Of a DNA stretch of 64,000 nt, positions 35,160 to 44,906 are shown in pieces. How positions within the stretch are numbered: the stretch's first letter is position 1; each line of letters opens with the position of its first letter. The stretch lies in contig CAJTIU010000020.1 of assembly GCA_910576335.1 (NCBI GenBank), positions 31,294-95,293 of the forward strand, in the 5' to 3' direction. A model generated the notes under the pieces. That model saw only the letters and a list, made by a program, of their open reading frames with translations, searched no databases and was not told the DNA's origin. This DNA comes from Lachnospiraceae bacterium (GTDB taxonomy: Bacteria > Bacillota > Clostridia > Lachnospirales > Lachnospiraceae). The translations under genes and the position numbers were made by a program.

Positions 35160-36104
35160 ATGGACAAGATATCAATTATTGTACCAGTATATAATGTCGC
35201 GGACTATCTGGCAAGATGCATTAAAAGCATAATAGCCCAGACGTATTCCAATATAGAAATTATTCTTGTTGATGATGGGTCGACCGATGGCAGTGGAGAA
35301 ATATGTGATTTTTATGCTGAACAAGATGAACGAATCCAAGTGGTACACAAAACTAATGAAGGCGTAGCGCAAGCAAGAAATACTGCTTTAAAACTATCCA
35401 AAGGCAATTACATAGGATTTGTTGATTCAGATGACTATATTCAAAAAAATATGTTCGGCAAACTTTTAACTAAGATGATAAGTGCAAAGGCTGACATTGC
35501 TATTTGCGGCTATACCGAATTTGGCAATAACAGCGCTTCACATACCTATTGCGAAGCAGTTTATCCTGAAAATAAGGCTATGCAGTTACTGTTAAAAAAT
35601 AGGATTGAATCATTTACCTGGAATAAACTATACCGCGCAGAAATTCTGAAGAAACTTGAATTCCCTCCAGGATACCGTTATGAGGATGTTCTGATCATGC
35701 ATAAGGTTTTTCAAAACGCAAAGAGGATCATAACAATCCCGGATTGCTTGTATTTCTACAATATTAGGGAAGATTCTATCACTGGCAGTACAAGATTTAA
35801 TAAATCAAGAGAATTTATAGACAGCCTTGACAAAAGAACCAACGACTTGAAAGGAAGTGCCTATTATTTTGAAGCTGTTTATGGAGAGTATATAAGTTTA
35901 CGGAGACTTGTATATGAAATTATTGTGCATGGAGAAGAGCAAGGGAATTTTTATGATAATCTTATTCAAAAAAGTAAAAAACTTTACAATGACTATTCCT
36001 CAAATTTCAGTATAGTTGAGCAGATGATAGGGAAAATATTTCTTTTGTCTCCGTCTCTGTATGTCAAAATAAGATTTTTTTGTAAAAAGATATTACATAT
36101 ATGA
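35160..36104 (+). CDS. GT2 family glycosyltransferase
   Basis: A 314-residue GT2 enzyme: MDKISIIVPVYNVADYLARC, VDDGSTDGSGEICD, AQARNTALKLSKGNYIGFVDSDDYI. I place the start at ATG 35160 (AGGATGA upstream); ATG 35148, overlapping the polymerase end, is also possible. It is a close relative of the following GT2 gene, suggesting duplication. Confidence 0.9.
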   Translation: MDKISIIVPVYNVADYLARCIKSIIAQTYSNIEIILVDDGSTDGSGEICDFYAEQDERIQVVHKTNEGVAQARNTALKLSKGNYIGFVDSDDYIQKNMFGKLLTKMISAKADIAICGYTEFGNNSASHTYCEAVYPENKAMQLLLKNRIESFTWNKLYRAEILKKLEFPPGYRYEDVLIMHKVFQNAKRIITIPDCLYFYNIREDSITGSTRFNKSREFIDSLDKRTNDLKGSAYYFEAVYGEYISLRRLVYEIIVHGEEQGNFYDNLIQKSKKLYNDYSSNFSIVEQMIGKIFLLSPSLYVKIRFFCKKILHI

Positions 36105-36120
36105 CTGGAGAAATTAGCAG

Positions 36121-37065
36121 ATGGAAAAATTAATTTCGGTTATTGTACCAATATATAATGTTGCGCAATACCTTCCCAAGAGTTTGGACAGCATTATTAA
36201 TCAGACATATAAAAATTTGCAAATTATTTTAGTGAATGATTTTTCGAATGATAACAGTAGTTCTATATGTGATGAATACGCCGCAAAAGATAACCGGATA
36301 TCAGTAATTCACAGAAAATCTAGAGGAGGAGTCTCTGATGCAAGAAATGATGGTTTGAGAGCTGTTAGTGGAGACTATATAGGATTTATTGATCCAGACG
36401 ATTATATTGAACCTTGTTTTTTCCAGAAATTGTATGAGGCCATAGTTCGAGATCATGCAGACATAGCAGTCTGTAATTATCATATCTTTGGGCAAGGTTT
36501 AAATCAAACAGGAAAAACGCCAACTGTAGTTTTAAATTCCCAACAGGCTATGGAATTGTTGATTGCAGATAATGAAGTAACCTCGTATTTATGGAATAAG
36601 CTTTTTTTAGCTGATTTATTTATGGAGAGTTGTTTTGATAGTGGCTATAGGTATGAAGACATAAGAATTATACACAAAATTTTCTTGAAGTCAGCCAGGA
36701 TTACTGCGATAAATTCGGTTCTATACCATTATAGGATACGTAAAGGATCAATAACGAACTCTACAGTTCTGAACAAGTCAAAAGAATTAATAGAGGCTTT
36801 GGAATGCCGTTGCAGCGATTTGAAAAATACAGAATACTATATTCCGGCATGTTATGCAGAAATGATACAAATAAGACGTATCCTCTCAGATATCTTAATC
36901 AGTCATGTAAACAAAGACGACTTTTTCGAAGAGGAATTTGATAAATTAAAATCCTTGTACCATATTTGCCAACGTCATATAAAAATGATCCAGAAAATAA
37001 AATTTATGTTTTTTATGAGCTTTCCAATGATATATGCAAAAGTTTTTTATCGCGGGAGAAGGTAA
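36121..37065 (+). CDS. GT2 family glycosyltransferase
   Basis: A 314-residue GT2 enzyme: LISVIVPIYNVAQYLPKSLDSIINQTYKNL, VNDFSNDNSSSICDEY, SDARNDGLRAVSGDYIGFIDPDDYI. It resembles the preceding protein along its length, including YRYEDIRIIHKIF and YRIRKGSITNST. GGAG precedes ATG. The acceptor and donor cannot be read from sequence. Confidence 0.92.
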   Translation: MEKLISVIVPIYNVAQYLPKSLDSIINQTYKNLQIILVNDFSNDNSSSICDEYAAKDNRISVIHRKSRGGVSDARNDGLRAVSGDYIGFIDPDDYIEPCFFQKLYEAIVRDHADIAVCNYHIFGQGLNQTGKTPTVVLNSQQAMELLIADNEVTSYLWNKLFLADLFMESCFDSGYRYEDIRIIHKIFLKSARITAINSVLYHYRIRKGSITNSTVLNKSKELIEALECRCSDLKNTEYYIPACYAEMIQIRRILSDILISHVNKDDFFEEEFDKLKSLYHICQRHIKMIQKIKFMFFMSFPMIYAKVFYRGRR

Positions 37066-37066
37066 T

Positions 37067-38176
37067 ATGGATAATCAGAAAATTGGAATCATAACTTTTC
37101 ATGCTGCTGAAAATTTTGGTTCAGCATTGCAGGCTTTTGCCTTAGAATATGTATTGCAGAAAAAAGGATATCAGGCAGAAATCATAAATTTCATCTTTGA
37201 AGATGATATGGCTCAGTATCAGTTATTTCGTAAAAACTGCTATAGAGAACGTCCTAAAGCTTTTTTGGGAGATATATTATATTTGAGAAAAAATATTCAG
37301 AGGAAATGCAATTTTAGTAAATTTAGAAAAAAACATCTTAAAATAACAAGGCAAAGATACTTGGCAGGAAAAGATGATCTTCAATGTTTGAACTGCAAAT
37401 ATGACATTTTTATATGTGGGAGTGATCAGATTTGGAATTTAAACTGTACGAATGGCTTTATACCAGAATATTTTTTGGATTTTGTCAATGAAAATAAAAA
37501 GAAAATTGCATATGCGCCTAGTATGCCAGCAGAAATAACAAAAGAATACCATGCGAAACTATTGCAGTGTATTGAAAGGTTCACTGCAGTTTCTGTGAGA
37601 GAGCGTCAGACAGTTGAATACTTACAAAAGGAAATAGGTGTAAATAAAGAAATAATACAAACACTGGATCCTACCCTTTTGCTAGATGAAGAAACTTATA
37701 AAGAGTCCTTTCATCTTATTAAAAAAGATGAAAAGTATATTTTTGTTTACATTTTACTTGATTCGGAGCAAATGCAGACTATTATAGACTTTGCGGCAGA
37801 CATCTCTCGGAGTACGGGTTTGAAAATACGTTATATTTTCATGAGAAGAATCAAAGAATTTTCTAACGGGACATATATATATGGCATAGGTCCGATTGAG
37901 TTTTTACAAGAAATTTACAGTGCTACTTATGTGATAACGAATTCATTTCATGCAACCGTATTTTCAGTACAATTTGAAATTCCTTTTTGTGTATTTCCAA
38001 GGAGTGGGTCTAAGTCCAGAATAACGGAGCTGATCACAACACTTAAATTGCAGAAGAATTTATACCCTAATGATGCTAATTCATGGAGGGAGTCTAAAGC
38101 AGATATTGTTACAAAGGAAAAAATCAGACAGTTGGCAGAAAAGTCAATGAATTTTTTACTTGAAAATATTAGTTAA
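37067..38176 (+). CDS. Polysaccharide pyruvyltransferase family protein
   Basis: A 369-residue protein with the family marks IGIITFHAAENFGSALQAFAL at the start, DIFICGSDQIWNLNCTNG in the middle and ATYVITNSFHATVFSVQF near the end. Members ketalise sugars with pyruvate from PEP, giving the polymer negative charge. ATG 37067 has GAGAAGG upstream; a longer frame begins inside the previous gene. The FrhB-like gene two places on is a frequent partner in surface-glycan loci. Confidence 0.9.
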   Translation: MDNQKIGIITFHAAENFGSALQAFALEYVLQKKGYQAEIINFIFEDDMAQYQLFRKNCYRERPKAFLGDILYLRKNIQRKCNFSKFRKKHLKITRQRYLAGKDDLQCLNCKYDIFICGSDQIWNLNCTNGFIPEYFLDFVNENKKKIAYAPSMPAEITKEYHAKLLQCIERFTAVSVRERQTVEYLQKEIGVNKEIIQTLDPTLLLDEETYKESFHLIKKDEKYIFVYILLDSEQMQTIIDFAADISRSTGLKIRYIFMRRIKEFSNGTYIYGIGPIEFLQEIYSATYVITNSFHATVFSVQFEIPFCVFPRSGSKSRITELITTLKLQKNLYPNDANSWRESKADIVTKEKIRQLAEKSMNFLLENIS

Positions 38177-38259
38177 AACGTTGTAACCGACTATTTCTAT
38201 CGAACAATAGGAGTTAATACAAAGAAAAGCTTGTCTTTTTCTAGTTTGAGTGATTTAAA

Positions 38260-39672
38260 ATGAATGAAAAAAAAAGATTAATAAAGAACACTGCAATAAT
38301 AGCGATAGGCAATATAAGTACGAAACTAATTTCTTTTTTTTTACTCCCTCTTTATACAACGCTTCTTTCTACCAGTGACTATGGCACATTTGATTACATA
38401 CTTAATATTGCAACATTTTGTGTCCCTTTTGTCTCAGTACTGATGGATGAGTCAATTTTTCGTTTTTTGATTGACTGCAAGGATAAAAAAGATATAAAGA
38501 AGGTAATATCTACAGCGGGAATTGTTGTTATGACTGGAATAATTTTGTTTACAGCTATTGGGATTCCTGTGATGGAGGGCTTACATTACAGTTATACATA
38601 TTATGCCATCCTATATATTTTGCTAAATGTTGTGTTTGGAATGTTGAATGCTTTGCTTCGGGGAATTGGAAGGACCGATCAGTTTGCTCTCTTCAATTTC
38701 TTTTTGGGAGCATTTCAAATCGTACTGAATGTATTATTTATTGCTGTGCTGCGTTTAGGACTAACAGGAATGCTCTTAGCCTCAATTATTTCACAACTAA
38801 TAGTTTCCCTAATAATCATTTTGAAAATCCATCTATGGGAATATATTAGCTTCAGCTGTGCAACAGTTCAATTAGCAAAAGAAATGGTAATATACTCTCT
38901 TCCACTAATACCGAATAAAGTGTCCTGGACCATTATTAACCTTTCTGATCGAATTATTTTGATGAATGTGATGGGCAGCCATGCCGCCGGCTTATATGCT
39001 GTATCTTATAAGTTTCCTAATTTAATGGATACTGTTTATGGTTTTTTTTATCAGTCATGGAAGGAAAGCTCCGCACGAGTTATAGGAGACGATGCGCAGA
39101 ATGACTTCTACAATTCAGTTTATAGATATCTGAAAAATATTATGTTTTCCTTAGTGATTGGTATGACTGCATTCATGCCGTTTGTGTTTCGTGTTTTGAT
39201 TAACAAAAACTATTCTGAGGCAATATATTATACACCGATTCTTTTAATGGCTACATATTTTTCCAACATCTCTGGATTTTATGGTGGGATTTTTACTGCG
39301 TACAAAGATACCAAAATCATGGGGACCACAACAGTCACTGCTGCTATATTAAATTTGTCTTTAAACCTTATGATGATTAGTCACTTTGGAATCTATGCTG
39401 CTGCAATATCTACTCTTGCAGCTAATTTTTCAGTGTATGTATATCGCAGAATAAAAGTTGCCCGCTATATTCAGCTCCAGGAAAATTCTAAAAATTCAAT
39501 TATTTCTGCAATTACGACAATACTGGTTTTTACTTTGTTTTATAGTGAAAATACATTATACTCTATTATTTCTTGTTTCATTGCGGCTTTTTATGCAGTA
39601 GTAACAAATTATAAGATATTTGATTTAATGCTAAAGCAGATAAAAGTTAAAGTGCGCAAGTACATATTGTAA
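38260..39672 (+). CDS. Oligosaccharide flippase (Wzx), locus A
   Basis: A 470-residue protein with 12-14 hydrophobic segments. It begins LIKNTAIIAIGNISTKLISFFLLPLYTTLLSTSDYG, the hallmark N-terminus of Wzx/RfbX translocases, which move undecaprenyl-linked repeat units across the membrane. It lacks a clear ribosome binding site, but the 83-bp gap from the previous gene is small. A second Wzx is encoded in locus B. Confidence 0.93.
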   Translation: MNEKKRLIKNTAIIAIGNISTKLISFFLLPLYTTLLSTSDYGTFDYILNIATFCVPFVSVLMDESIFRFLIDCKDKKDIKKVISTAGIVVMTGIILFTAIGIPVMEGLHYSYTYYAILYILLNVVFGMLNALLRGIGRTDQFALFNFFLGAFQIVLNVLFIAVLRLGLTGMLLASIISQLIVSLIIILKIHLWEYISFSCATVQLAKEMVIYSLPLIPNKVSWTIINLSDRIILMNVMGSHAAGLYAVSYKFPNLMDTVYGFFYQSWKESSARVIGDDAQNDFYNSVYRYLKNIMFSLVIGMTAFMPFVFRVLINKNYSEAIYYTPILLMATYFSNISGFYGGIFTAYKDTKIMGTTTVTAAILNLSLNLMMISHFGIYAAAISTLAANFSVYVYRRIKVARYIQLQENSKNSIISAITTILVFTLFYSENTLYSIISCFIAAFYAVVTNYKIFDLMLKQIKVKVRKYIL

Positions 39673-39720
39673 GGAATAAAAAAGTGAGTCAAGAAAATTA
39701 AACTCAAATGGAGGAGAGTT

Positions 39721-40965
39721 ATGATTTATGTTTACGCTAATAAGGAAAAATGTTGCGGTTGCGGATTATGTGCTTATGTTTGCCCATGTTCTGCAATAAA
39801 GCTAGAACCCGATAACTATGGCTTCCTTTATCCAGAGATTAGGCAGGTAAAATGTGTGGATTGTGGATTATGTAAAAAAATGTGTGGTTTTAACTACGAT
39901 TATTCTCAAAGAATAATTAAGAGCTTTGCTGCTGTAAATCAGAATCAGACTCAATTGTTACAATCTGCGTCAGGAGGCATTTTCTCGGCGCTTGCCTCCT
40001 CTTTTCTGCGTACTGGAGGTTATGTTTGCGGAGCAGTGATGAATATCTGTAAGGGACATGCAAACATCATGCATATTGTTATCGATTCAGAGGACGATTT
40101 GCCAAAGCTTCAAGGTTCAAAATACGTTCAAAGCGATACACAGGAAATATTTGCTGAAATTGTTTCACTATTAAAGAATGGAGAAAAAATGCTATTCTCT
40201 GGTACTCCATGCCAAGTGGCTGCAGTAAAAAGCTGTGTAGGAGATAAACTGTCAGAAAATCTTTTCACTGTAGATATAATTTGCCATGGTGTTCCAAATC
40301 TTCAATTTTTTAATGATTATCTTCATCATACAGAAACACGGGAGAAAATCATTATTGATGATCTTAAATTTCGGGATAAAAGATATGGATGGAGCCCAGA
40401 AGGGGGTATAGAGGGAACGTATTGCGATGGTTCCAAGGTATCTGAACGTATTAATCCAGATAATTCTTCATATTATCAATTTTTTTTTGAAGGAGAAATA
40501 TATCGCGACTCATGCTATCAATGTCCCTATGCTCAAGATAAACGCGTAGGAGATCTTACCATTGGAGATTATTGGGGAGTTGAAGAATATAGTCCAGAAC
40601 TTATGACAGATAGAAACGGACCTTTTTCCAAACAAGAAGGTGTATCTTGTTTATTAGTAAACACTGTGCATGGACTGTCCTTATTGAATGAGTATGGCCA
40701 GTCTATTTCTAAGGAACCAGTAGACATATCAAAAATAAAAATTATAAATACGCAATTAAAACACCCCTCGGAACATTCTTTATTAAGAGACAAGTTATTG
40801 GAAGGTTATGTTAAAAATGGATATATAGAAGTAGAAAAAATCTTTCAAAAGAAATTAATGAAAAAGAAATTCAAGAAAAGATTGAAGAGTGCAATGTTGA
40901 AGGTTATTCCGAAGGCATGTACTCAAAGAATAAAAAAGTTCAGACAGAAATGGAAAATACAATAG
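39721..40965 (+). CDS. FrhB-like iron-sulfur protein of polysaccharide loci
   Basis: A 414-residue protein with two N-terminal 4Fe-4S clusters (CCGCGLCAYVCPCSAI and CVDCGLCKKMCG) followed by coenzyme F420 hydrogenase/dehydrogenase beta-subunit domains (SGGIFSALASSFLRTGGYVCG, FSGTPCQVAAVKS, KFRDKRYGWSPEGG, DLTIGDYWGVEE). Despite the name, members of this type sit in capsule loci of bacteria without F420; a redox role on a sugar or pyruvyl group is possible. GGAGGAG precedes ATG. Last gene of locus A. Confidence 0.92.
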   Translation: MIYVYANKEKCCGCGLCAYVCPCSAIKLEPDNYGFLYPEIRQVKCVDCGLCKKMCGFNYDYSQRIIKSFAAVNQNQTQLLQSASGGIFSALASSFLRTGGYVCGAVMNICKGHANIMHIVIDSEDDLPKLQGSKYVQSDTQEIFAEIVSLLKNGEKMLFSGTPCQVAAVKSCVGDKLSENLFTVDIICHGVPNLQFFNDYLHHTETREKIIIDDLKFRDKRYGWSPEGGIEGTYCDGSKVSERINPDNSSYYQFFFEGEIYRDSCYQCPYAQDKRVGDLTIGDYWGVEEYSPELMTDRNGPFSKQEGVSCLLVNTVHGLSLLNEYGQSISKEPVDISKIKIINTQLKHPSEHSLLRDKLLEGYVKNGYIEVEKIFQKKLMKKKFKKRLKSAMLKVIPKACTQRIKKFRQKWKIQ

Positions 40966-40990
40966 TGCCTGGGTAGCAGAAGGAGATCCC

Positions 40991-41042
40991 CCCCTCAGGG
41001 CAGCCATTAGCAGATCCTGAAGGGGTATTCTTTATATTGTTT
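40991..41042 (+). terminator. Terminator of glycan locus A
   Basis: CCCCTCAGG pairs with CCTGAAGGGG (one bulge) and is followed by the T-rich tail TATTCTTTATATTGTTT. It lies between the convergent ends of locus A and the DUF4062 gene. Confidence 0.7.
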
Positions 41043-42375
41043 ATTCCACGATCACAACAATCTCCTGTGTAAGTGCTTCAGTGTATTCATTACATATAAT
41101 ATTAGCCTTTATCGTATGTTTCCCAGAAGATGTTGGCAAGATACATACACCATTTATTAAATCGCAATCTTTATGCTGGACTTCCGTTTTGTCAAAATTC
41201 ACCTCTCCCGGGAATATGGAAACCACCTCATTAAAGTCTGCGGGATCAAGAAGATTTGTAATATCTTTTATTACTGTCAGCTCGTCAATTGAGATAAACT
41301 TCTGCCTGTCATTTATATTCTCTTTTTCAGCTTTGCTGTTTTCACTGTTCTCGGGCTCGAAAAATCGAAGTTCCCAATTTTTATGTGAGTCTTCCGAAAC
41401 CGTTAATGACTCTGCTTCCATATATTCATACAATTCTCTTATGGACATGACAAGCAGATCATTAGGGAATTGCAGATTTACTCTAACCCCTGTTGCCCTG
41501 GCATTGCCATCGTTATGAACAGAAAAGTCCAGGGGAAATGCATTCTTATATAGATGCCGAAACAATCGTACTTCATTTTTATCTGCATGAATTGTTCTTC
41601 CGGCATAATCGTTATAGTCTATTCCCTTTTCCGCATCAGACAGATCCACTGGCGTAACCTTAAAATAAACCACAGAATCCCTTATAGTCACATTCTCGTC
41701 CATGATTTTGCCATCATCACCGACTGCTTTATCCGCCCTAATCCATAAATGGGGGCTTCGGCTGTTTTCTATTTTCAGGTCAGCATTCAATGCCTCAAGT
41801 GTATGTACTCTTTCTGTCAGTCTCAGAATCTCAGCATAACTCTTTTCAATGTCAAATTCAGTAGTCCGTATCCAGCCAGGACGATTGCTCCGGCTTATTG
41901 CTTTGAAAATTGACTGTGATAACTGAGCGGCTAATTCATCGGCATTATGCCAAAATTTTACCATCCTTCCTGTCTTTACTTTCGATTTAAAGTTCAAAAG
42001 CCCCGCTGCTTTGGTCGGATCCTTTTCCAGATTATCTGCAGTAGTGCTGACATCATTTGCAATTACGAATGCAAGAACAGGAATTTTTTGCCTGACAGAA
42101 TAGTCAAACTCTTTCTCTGTGTAGCTGATCCCCGAAGCCGGGTCGATAGAACCATATTTATTTCCTACAATAAGCACATAGTAATCGGAACAGTCAATCG
42201 TCTCCTTGATTATTTCCCACTGCTCTTCATTGGCGGCACTGAACATTTCCATGCCGGCCGGGAACTGATTCATAGTAAGAATCGTTTCAATTGCCTTCTG
42301 CCTCTCAGCCTTTAGGTCTTCTACAATAGGCTGATGGTAATGAATACAGTCGCGCCTGTGACAGTAACGCATCAT
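41041..42375 (-). CDS. DUF4062-type protein with damaged N-terminus
   Basis: A 444-residue reading. Residues 19-150 match DUF4062 (DLKAERQKAIETI, GMEMFSAANEEQWEIIKE, DYYVLIVGNKYGSID, SYTEKEFDY, KIPVLAFV). A coiled coil follows near residue 185-205, then a beta-rich C-terminal half of unknown function. DUF4062 normally starts with a VFISST strand; here that region reads unlike the family in frame, while VFITIS is encoded in another frame at 42347-42330. A frameshift or deletion near the start is likely. The ATG overlaps the stop of the toxin-like gene (ATGA). Effector role in the operon is inference. Confidence 0.72.
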   Translation of the reverse strand: MMRYCHRRDCIHYHQPIVEDLKAERQKAIETILTMNQFPAGMEMFSAANEEQWEIIKETIDCSDYYVLIVGNKYGSIDPASGISYTEKEFDYSVRQKIPVLAFVIANDVSTTADNLEKDPTKAAGLLNFKSKVKTGRMVKFWHNADELAAQLSQSIFKAISRSNRPGWIRTTEFDIEKSYAEILRLTERVHTLEALNADLKIENSRSPHLWIRADKAVGDDGKIMDENVTIRDSVVYFKVTPVDLSDAEKGIDYNDYAGRTIHADKNEVRLFRHLYKNAFPLDFSVHNDGNARATGVRVNLQFPNDLLVMSIRELYEYMEAESLTVSEDSHKNWELRFFEPENSENSKAEKENINDRQKFISIDELTVIKDITNLLDPADFNEVVSIFPGEVNFDKTEVQHKDCDLINGVCILPTSSGKHTIKANIICNEYTEALTQEIVVIVE

Positions 42376-42776
42376 CCCAGTTCTACAGCATCAAGTTTAC
42401 TCTTTAATGTTTTTTCAAGAGCGGTAAATGCCGGAATAAAGCTGTCGCGGATAAGCAGGAGCATTTCATCAATTTCTTCCTCATTATAGATATGTGCCGC
42501 TGTATTGCGTTTTTTTAACATAAGAAGCCATACAGCGGAATCGTTCACAAACCCCAGTTTATACCCAAGCTGTAAAATTTCCCTGGGCGAGCCGGTTCCT
42601 GCGCCTTCCGCACCATGAATTCTCAGCACCGCCTGCAATGCTTTCCATGCAAGTTCGAAGGTAAGATTAAACTGCCCAATCACACCTGTTCTGTAAATCT
42701 CATTATTATTTGCAAACTCAAAATCCGCATTTTTTAACACATCAAGACAATTTGAAAAATTATCAAGTTTCTTCAT
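42372..42776 (-). CDS. HEPN-domain protein (HepT/HI0074-like toxin)
   Basis: A 134-residue all-helical protein with the HI0074-type start (LDNFSNCLDVLKNAD) and the motif RNTAAHIY (Arg90, His95, Tyr97), an exact RX4HXY. In HepT toxins this is the ribonuclease site, and the tyrosine is adenylylated by the MntA partner. The gene overlaps the upstream nucleotidyltransferase gene by 14 bp, the usual layout of this toxin-antitoxin pair. Confidence 0.88.
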   Translation of the reverse strand: MKKLDNFSNCLDVLKNADFEFANNNEIYRTGVIGQFNLTFELAWKALQAVLRIHGAEGAGTGSPREILQLGYKLGFVNDSAVWLLMLKKRNTAAHIYNEEEIDEMLLLIRDSFIPAFTALEKTLKSKLDAVELG

Positions 42777-43053
42777 AGATTATTATCCCATCCCTTTCTA
42801 TTTCCCTTTTTAACTTATCAGAAACACCCGAATCAAGTTCGACAATATCAAAAGTCAGAAGTGAGTGTATGTGTTCCTTTATCTCCCAGTAAAAAGAATC
42901 AAAATCGCCACCATTTACAGCAATATCAATGTCGCTTCTTTCGGTATGTGTGCCTCTTGCGCGGGAACCAAAGAGAATTACCTTACGAACCGCATGTCTT
43001 CGCGCGAATAAAGCAATATCTCTTACGACCCTGTCAGGGATATTATACTTCAT
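42763..43053 (-). CDS. MNT-type nucleotidyltransferase (MntA-like antitoxin)
   Basis: A 96-residue minimal nucleotidyltransferase with the catalytic GSX10DXD pattern: FGSRARGTHTERSDIDIAV, with Gly29-Ser30 and Asp41/Asp43; a third acidic residue lies in IVELD. MntA-type antitoxins transfer AMP to the tyrosine of the HEPN toxin. I choose ATG 43053 because GGAGG lies upstream; a TTG two codons earlier is also open. It follows the AAA gene by a few bases in one operon. Confidence 0.9.
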   Translation of the reverse strand: MKYNIPDRVVRDIALFARRHAVRKVILFGSRARGTHTERSDIDIAVNGGDFDSFYWEIKEHIHSLLTFDIVELDSGVSDKLKREIERDGIIIYEET

Positions 43054-43059
43054 ATCCAA

Positions 43060-44829
43060 TTACCTCCGATTTCTTGGGCTGCAGACGTCTGCCTCTCCGA
43101 TCAAAATCTTTTTTCCATCAAAAGCAAACCCATAATGCCGGATCCGGTTTTCGTGGATTCCTCTTGCAATTAATTCTGTATCATACTTCTTCTGTTTAAT
43201 CTGCTCCAACGCATTTTCCACTGCATTCTCCAGTGTTTTATCCTTTTGCTTTGAAAATACTTTAAATTCCATTACGATAGCGTCATCTTCCCGATGCAGG
43301 GGCTCTAACATTACATCATATCTTCCGAGTCCGCTTTTTCTATTTGAACGGATTTGATAGCGTCCGGCCAGATCTACAATCAATCCAAGTACAAAGCCGT
43401 GATAGAACCTCTCAGGGTGTGTTTTCTCCGAGGATTTCCGACCTGTATCGAAGCTGCTGAACACTTCGGCCGCCGTTTCGTTCATATACTGGTTCATATA
43501 ATCAAGATCCCCTGTAAGAAGCGCTTCCTTGAAGTTCTGGTAGGACGTTTCATCCTCTGGAAACCATGCAGCTATCATATCCTGGAACATAAGCCTGACC
43601 TCGTGATTGGTAAGCTTAAGTCTGTAGATATGTTTCCCCCTGGCAGGGTCAAAAAGGCGTTCCTCAGGTCTTAAATAACCGCTGGCAATCAGAAGGCTCC
43701 AGATTGCGCCTCTCTTTTTGCGTAATTGATCAAAGATAACCTTTTCATCCAGTTCTGTTTCCAGAAAGCCATCGGCAAGCAAAACCTCCATCTGCATTTT
43801 CAGCTCTGGAGTACCCGTTTTTATTAATTCTGATACAAGAGCATTTGAGCTGGTGTCAGCCCAATATGTGCCGAATTCCTGTGTATCCAGGTACATGGTT
43901 ATGGACCACGGATTATATATATCCTTTCTAGAGCCAAAGATAAAACCATCATACCAGAATTTTATATGGTCCATCATATTAGAGAGGTTACGTTCCTTCA
44001 ATGCCTCAAAGACTTCTTCCTCTGTAAAGCCGAAAGATGTGCAATACTTGTTCGTTGTTGTTGTAATAACATTTAGATTATTTAAATCTGAAAAAACGGA
44101 CTCCCGGCTCACTCGTGTAATTCCAGTAAGTAAAGCACGTTGGAAATATTCATTTGTCTTGAATGTCAGGTTGAATAATTCCCGCACAAAATCAATTAAT
44201 TCCTGCCAGTATCCTGATACATACGATTCCTGCACAGGTGTATCATATTCATCCAAAAAAATCAAAGCCTTTGCATGATAATATCGTTCCAGATACATGG
44301 AAAGTTTGTTGAGCGCAACAACAACCAGTGAGTCAGAAATTCTTTTTTTCTCTGATGGATTCACAGAATAATTCTGAAATGCATCAAAGCTGCTTTTTTC
44401 CTGTTCCGTAAGAACCTGGCTGTTTTTTAGGTAAGAATGTGCTTCATATGCATTTGCAATTGCATTGATGATGCCGTCCCTTGCACCTTGAAAACTTTTT
44501 GCCTTTACTCCTGCAAAACTTATCGAAATAACAGGAAAAGTTCCCTGCAGTTTCCGGTATGATCCATCCTCCCAAATGGATAATCCTTCAAATAAATCGT
44601 CCCTCCCGGCATAACCTGCCGAGAAAAAACATTCCATCATACTAAGATTTAGTGTTTTGCCGAAGCGGCGGGGCCGGGTGATCAGTGTGACTACATCCTT
44701 CTCCTCCCACCATTCTTTAATAAAATGTGTTTTGTCTACATAGAAAACTTTTTCGGTTCTCATATATTCAAAATTCTGTCCTCCAATGGATACAGCCATT
44801 TTTTCTGCCGGTTTGGGAATTTCACACAT
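43060..44829 (-). CDS. AAA-ATPase_like protein with C-terminal PD-(D/E)XK-type domain
   Basis: A 589-residue protein. The N-terminal AAA-ATPase_like domain has a P-loop in ITRPRRFGKTLNLSMMECFF and Walker B in ALIFLDEYDTPV; it also carries FYVDKTHFI, typical of the family. The C-terminal part from about residue 480 has LGRYDVMLEPLHREDDAIVMEFKV, a D-ExK nuclease-like core. The family is often multicopy in Lachnospiraceae and Bacteroidetes, with unknown cellular role. ATG 44829 follows AAGGAGGT; an upstream GTG at 44904 gives a longer alternative. Confidence 0.9.
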   Translation of the reverse strand: MCEIPKPAEKMAVSIGGQNFEYMRTEKVFYVDKTHFIKEWWEEKDVVTLITRPRRFGKTLNLSMMECFFSAGYAGRDDLFEGLSIWEDGSYRKLQGTFPVISISFAGVKAKSFQGARDGIINAIANAYEAHSYLKNSQVLTEQEKSSFDAFQNYSVNPSEKKRISDSLVVVALNKLSMYLERYYHAKALIFLDEYDTPVQESYVSGYWQELIDFVRELFNLTFKTNEYFQRALLTGITRVSRESVFSDLNNLNVITTTTNKYCTSFGFTEEEVFEALKERNLSNMMDHIKFWYDGFIFGSRKDIYNPWSITMYLDTQEFGTYWADTSSNALVSELIKTGTPELKMQMEVLLADGFLETELDEKVIFDQLRKKRGAIWSLLIASGYLRPEERLFDPARGKHIYRLKLTNHEVRLMFQDMIAAWFPEDETSYQNFKEALLTGDLDYMNQYMNETAAEVFSSFDTGRKSSEKTHPERFYHGFVLGLIVDLAGRYQIRSNRKSGLGRYDVMLEPLHREDDAIVMEFKVFSKQKDKTLENAVENALEQIKQKKYDTELIARGIHENRIRHYGFAFDGKKILIGEADVCSPRNRR

Positions 44830-44906
44830 TTTCCGATGACCTCCTTCTTTGTATTTCAAGAAGTAACCTCCTGCTTCAGCCTTTAGTTTATCGTATACAC
44901 TCACCC

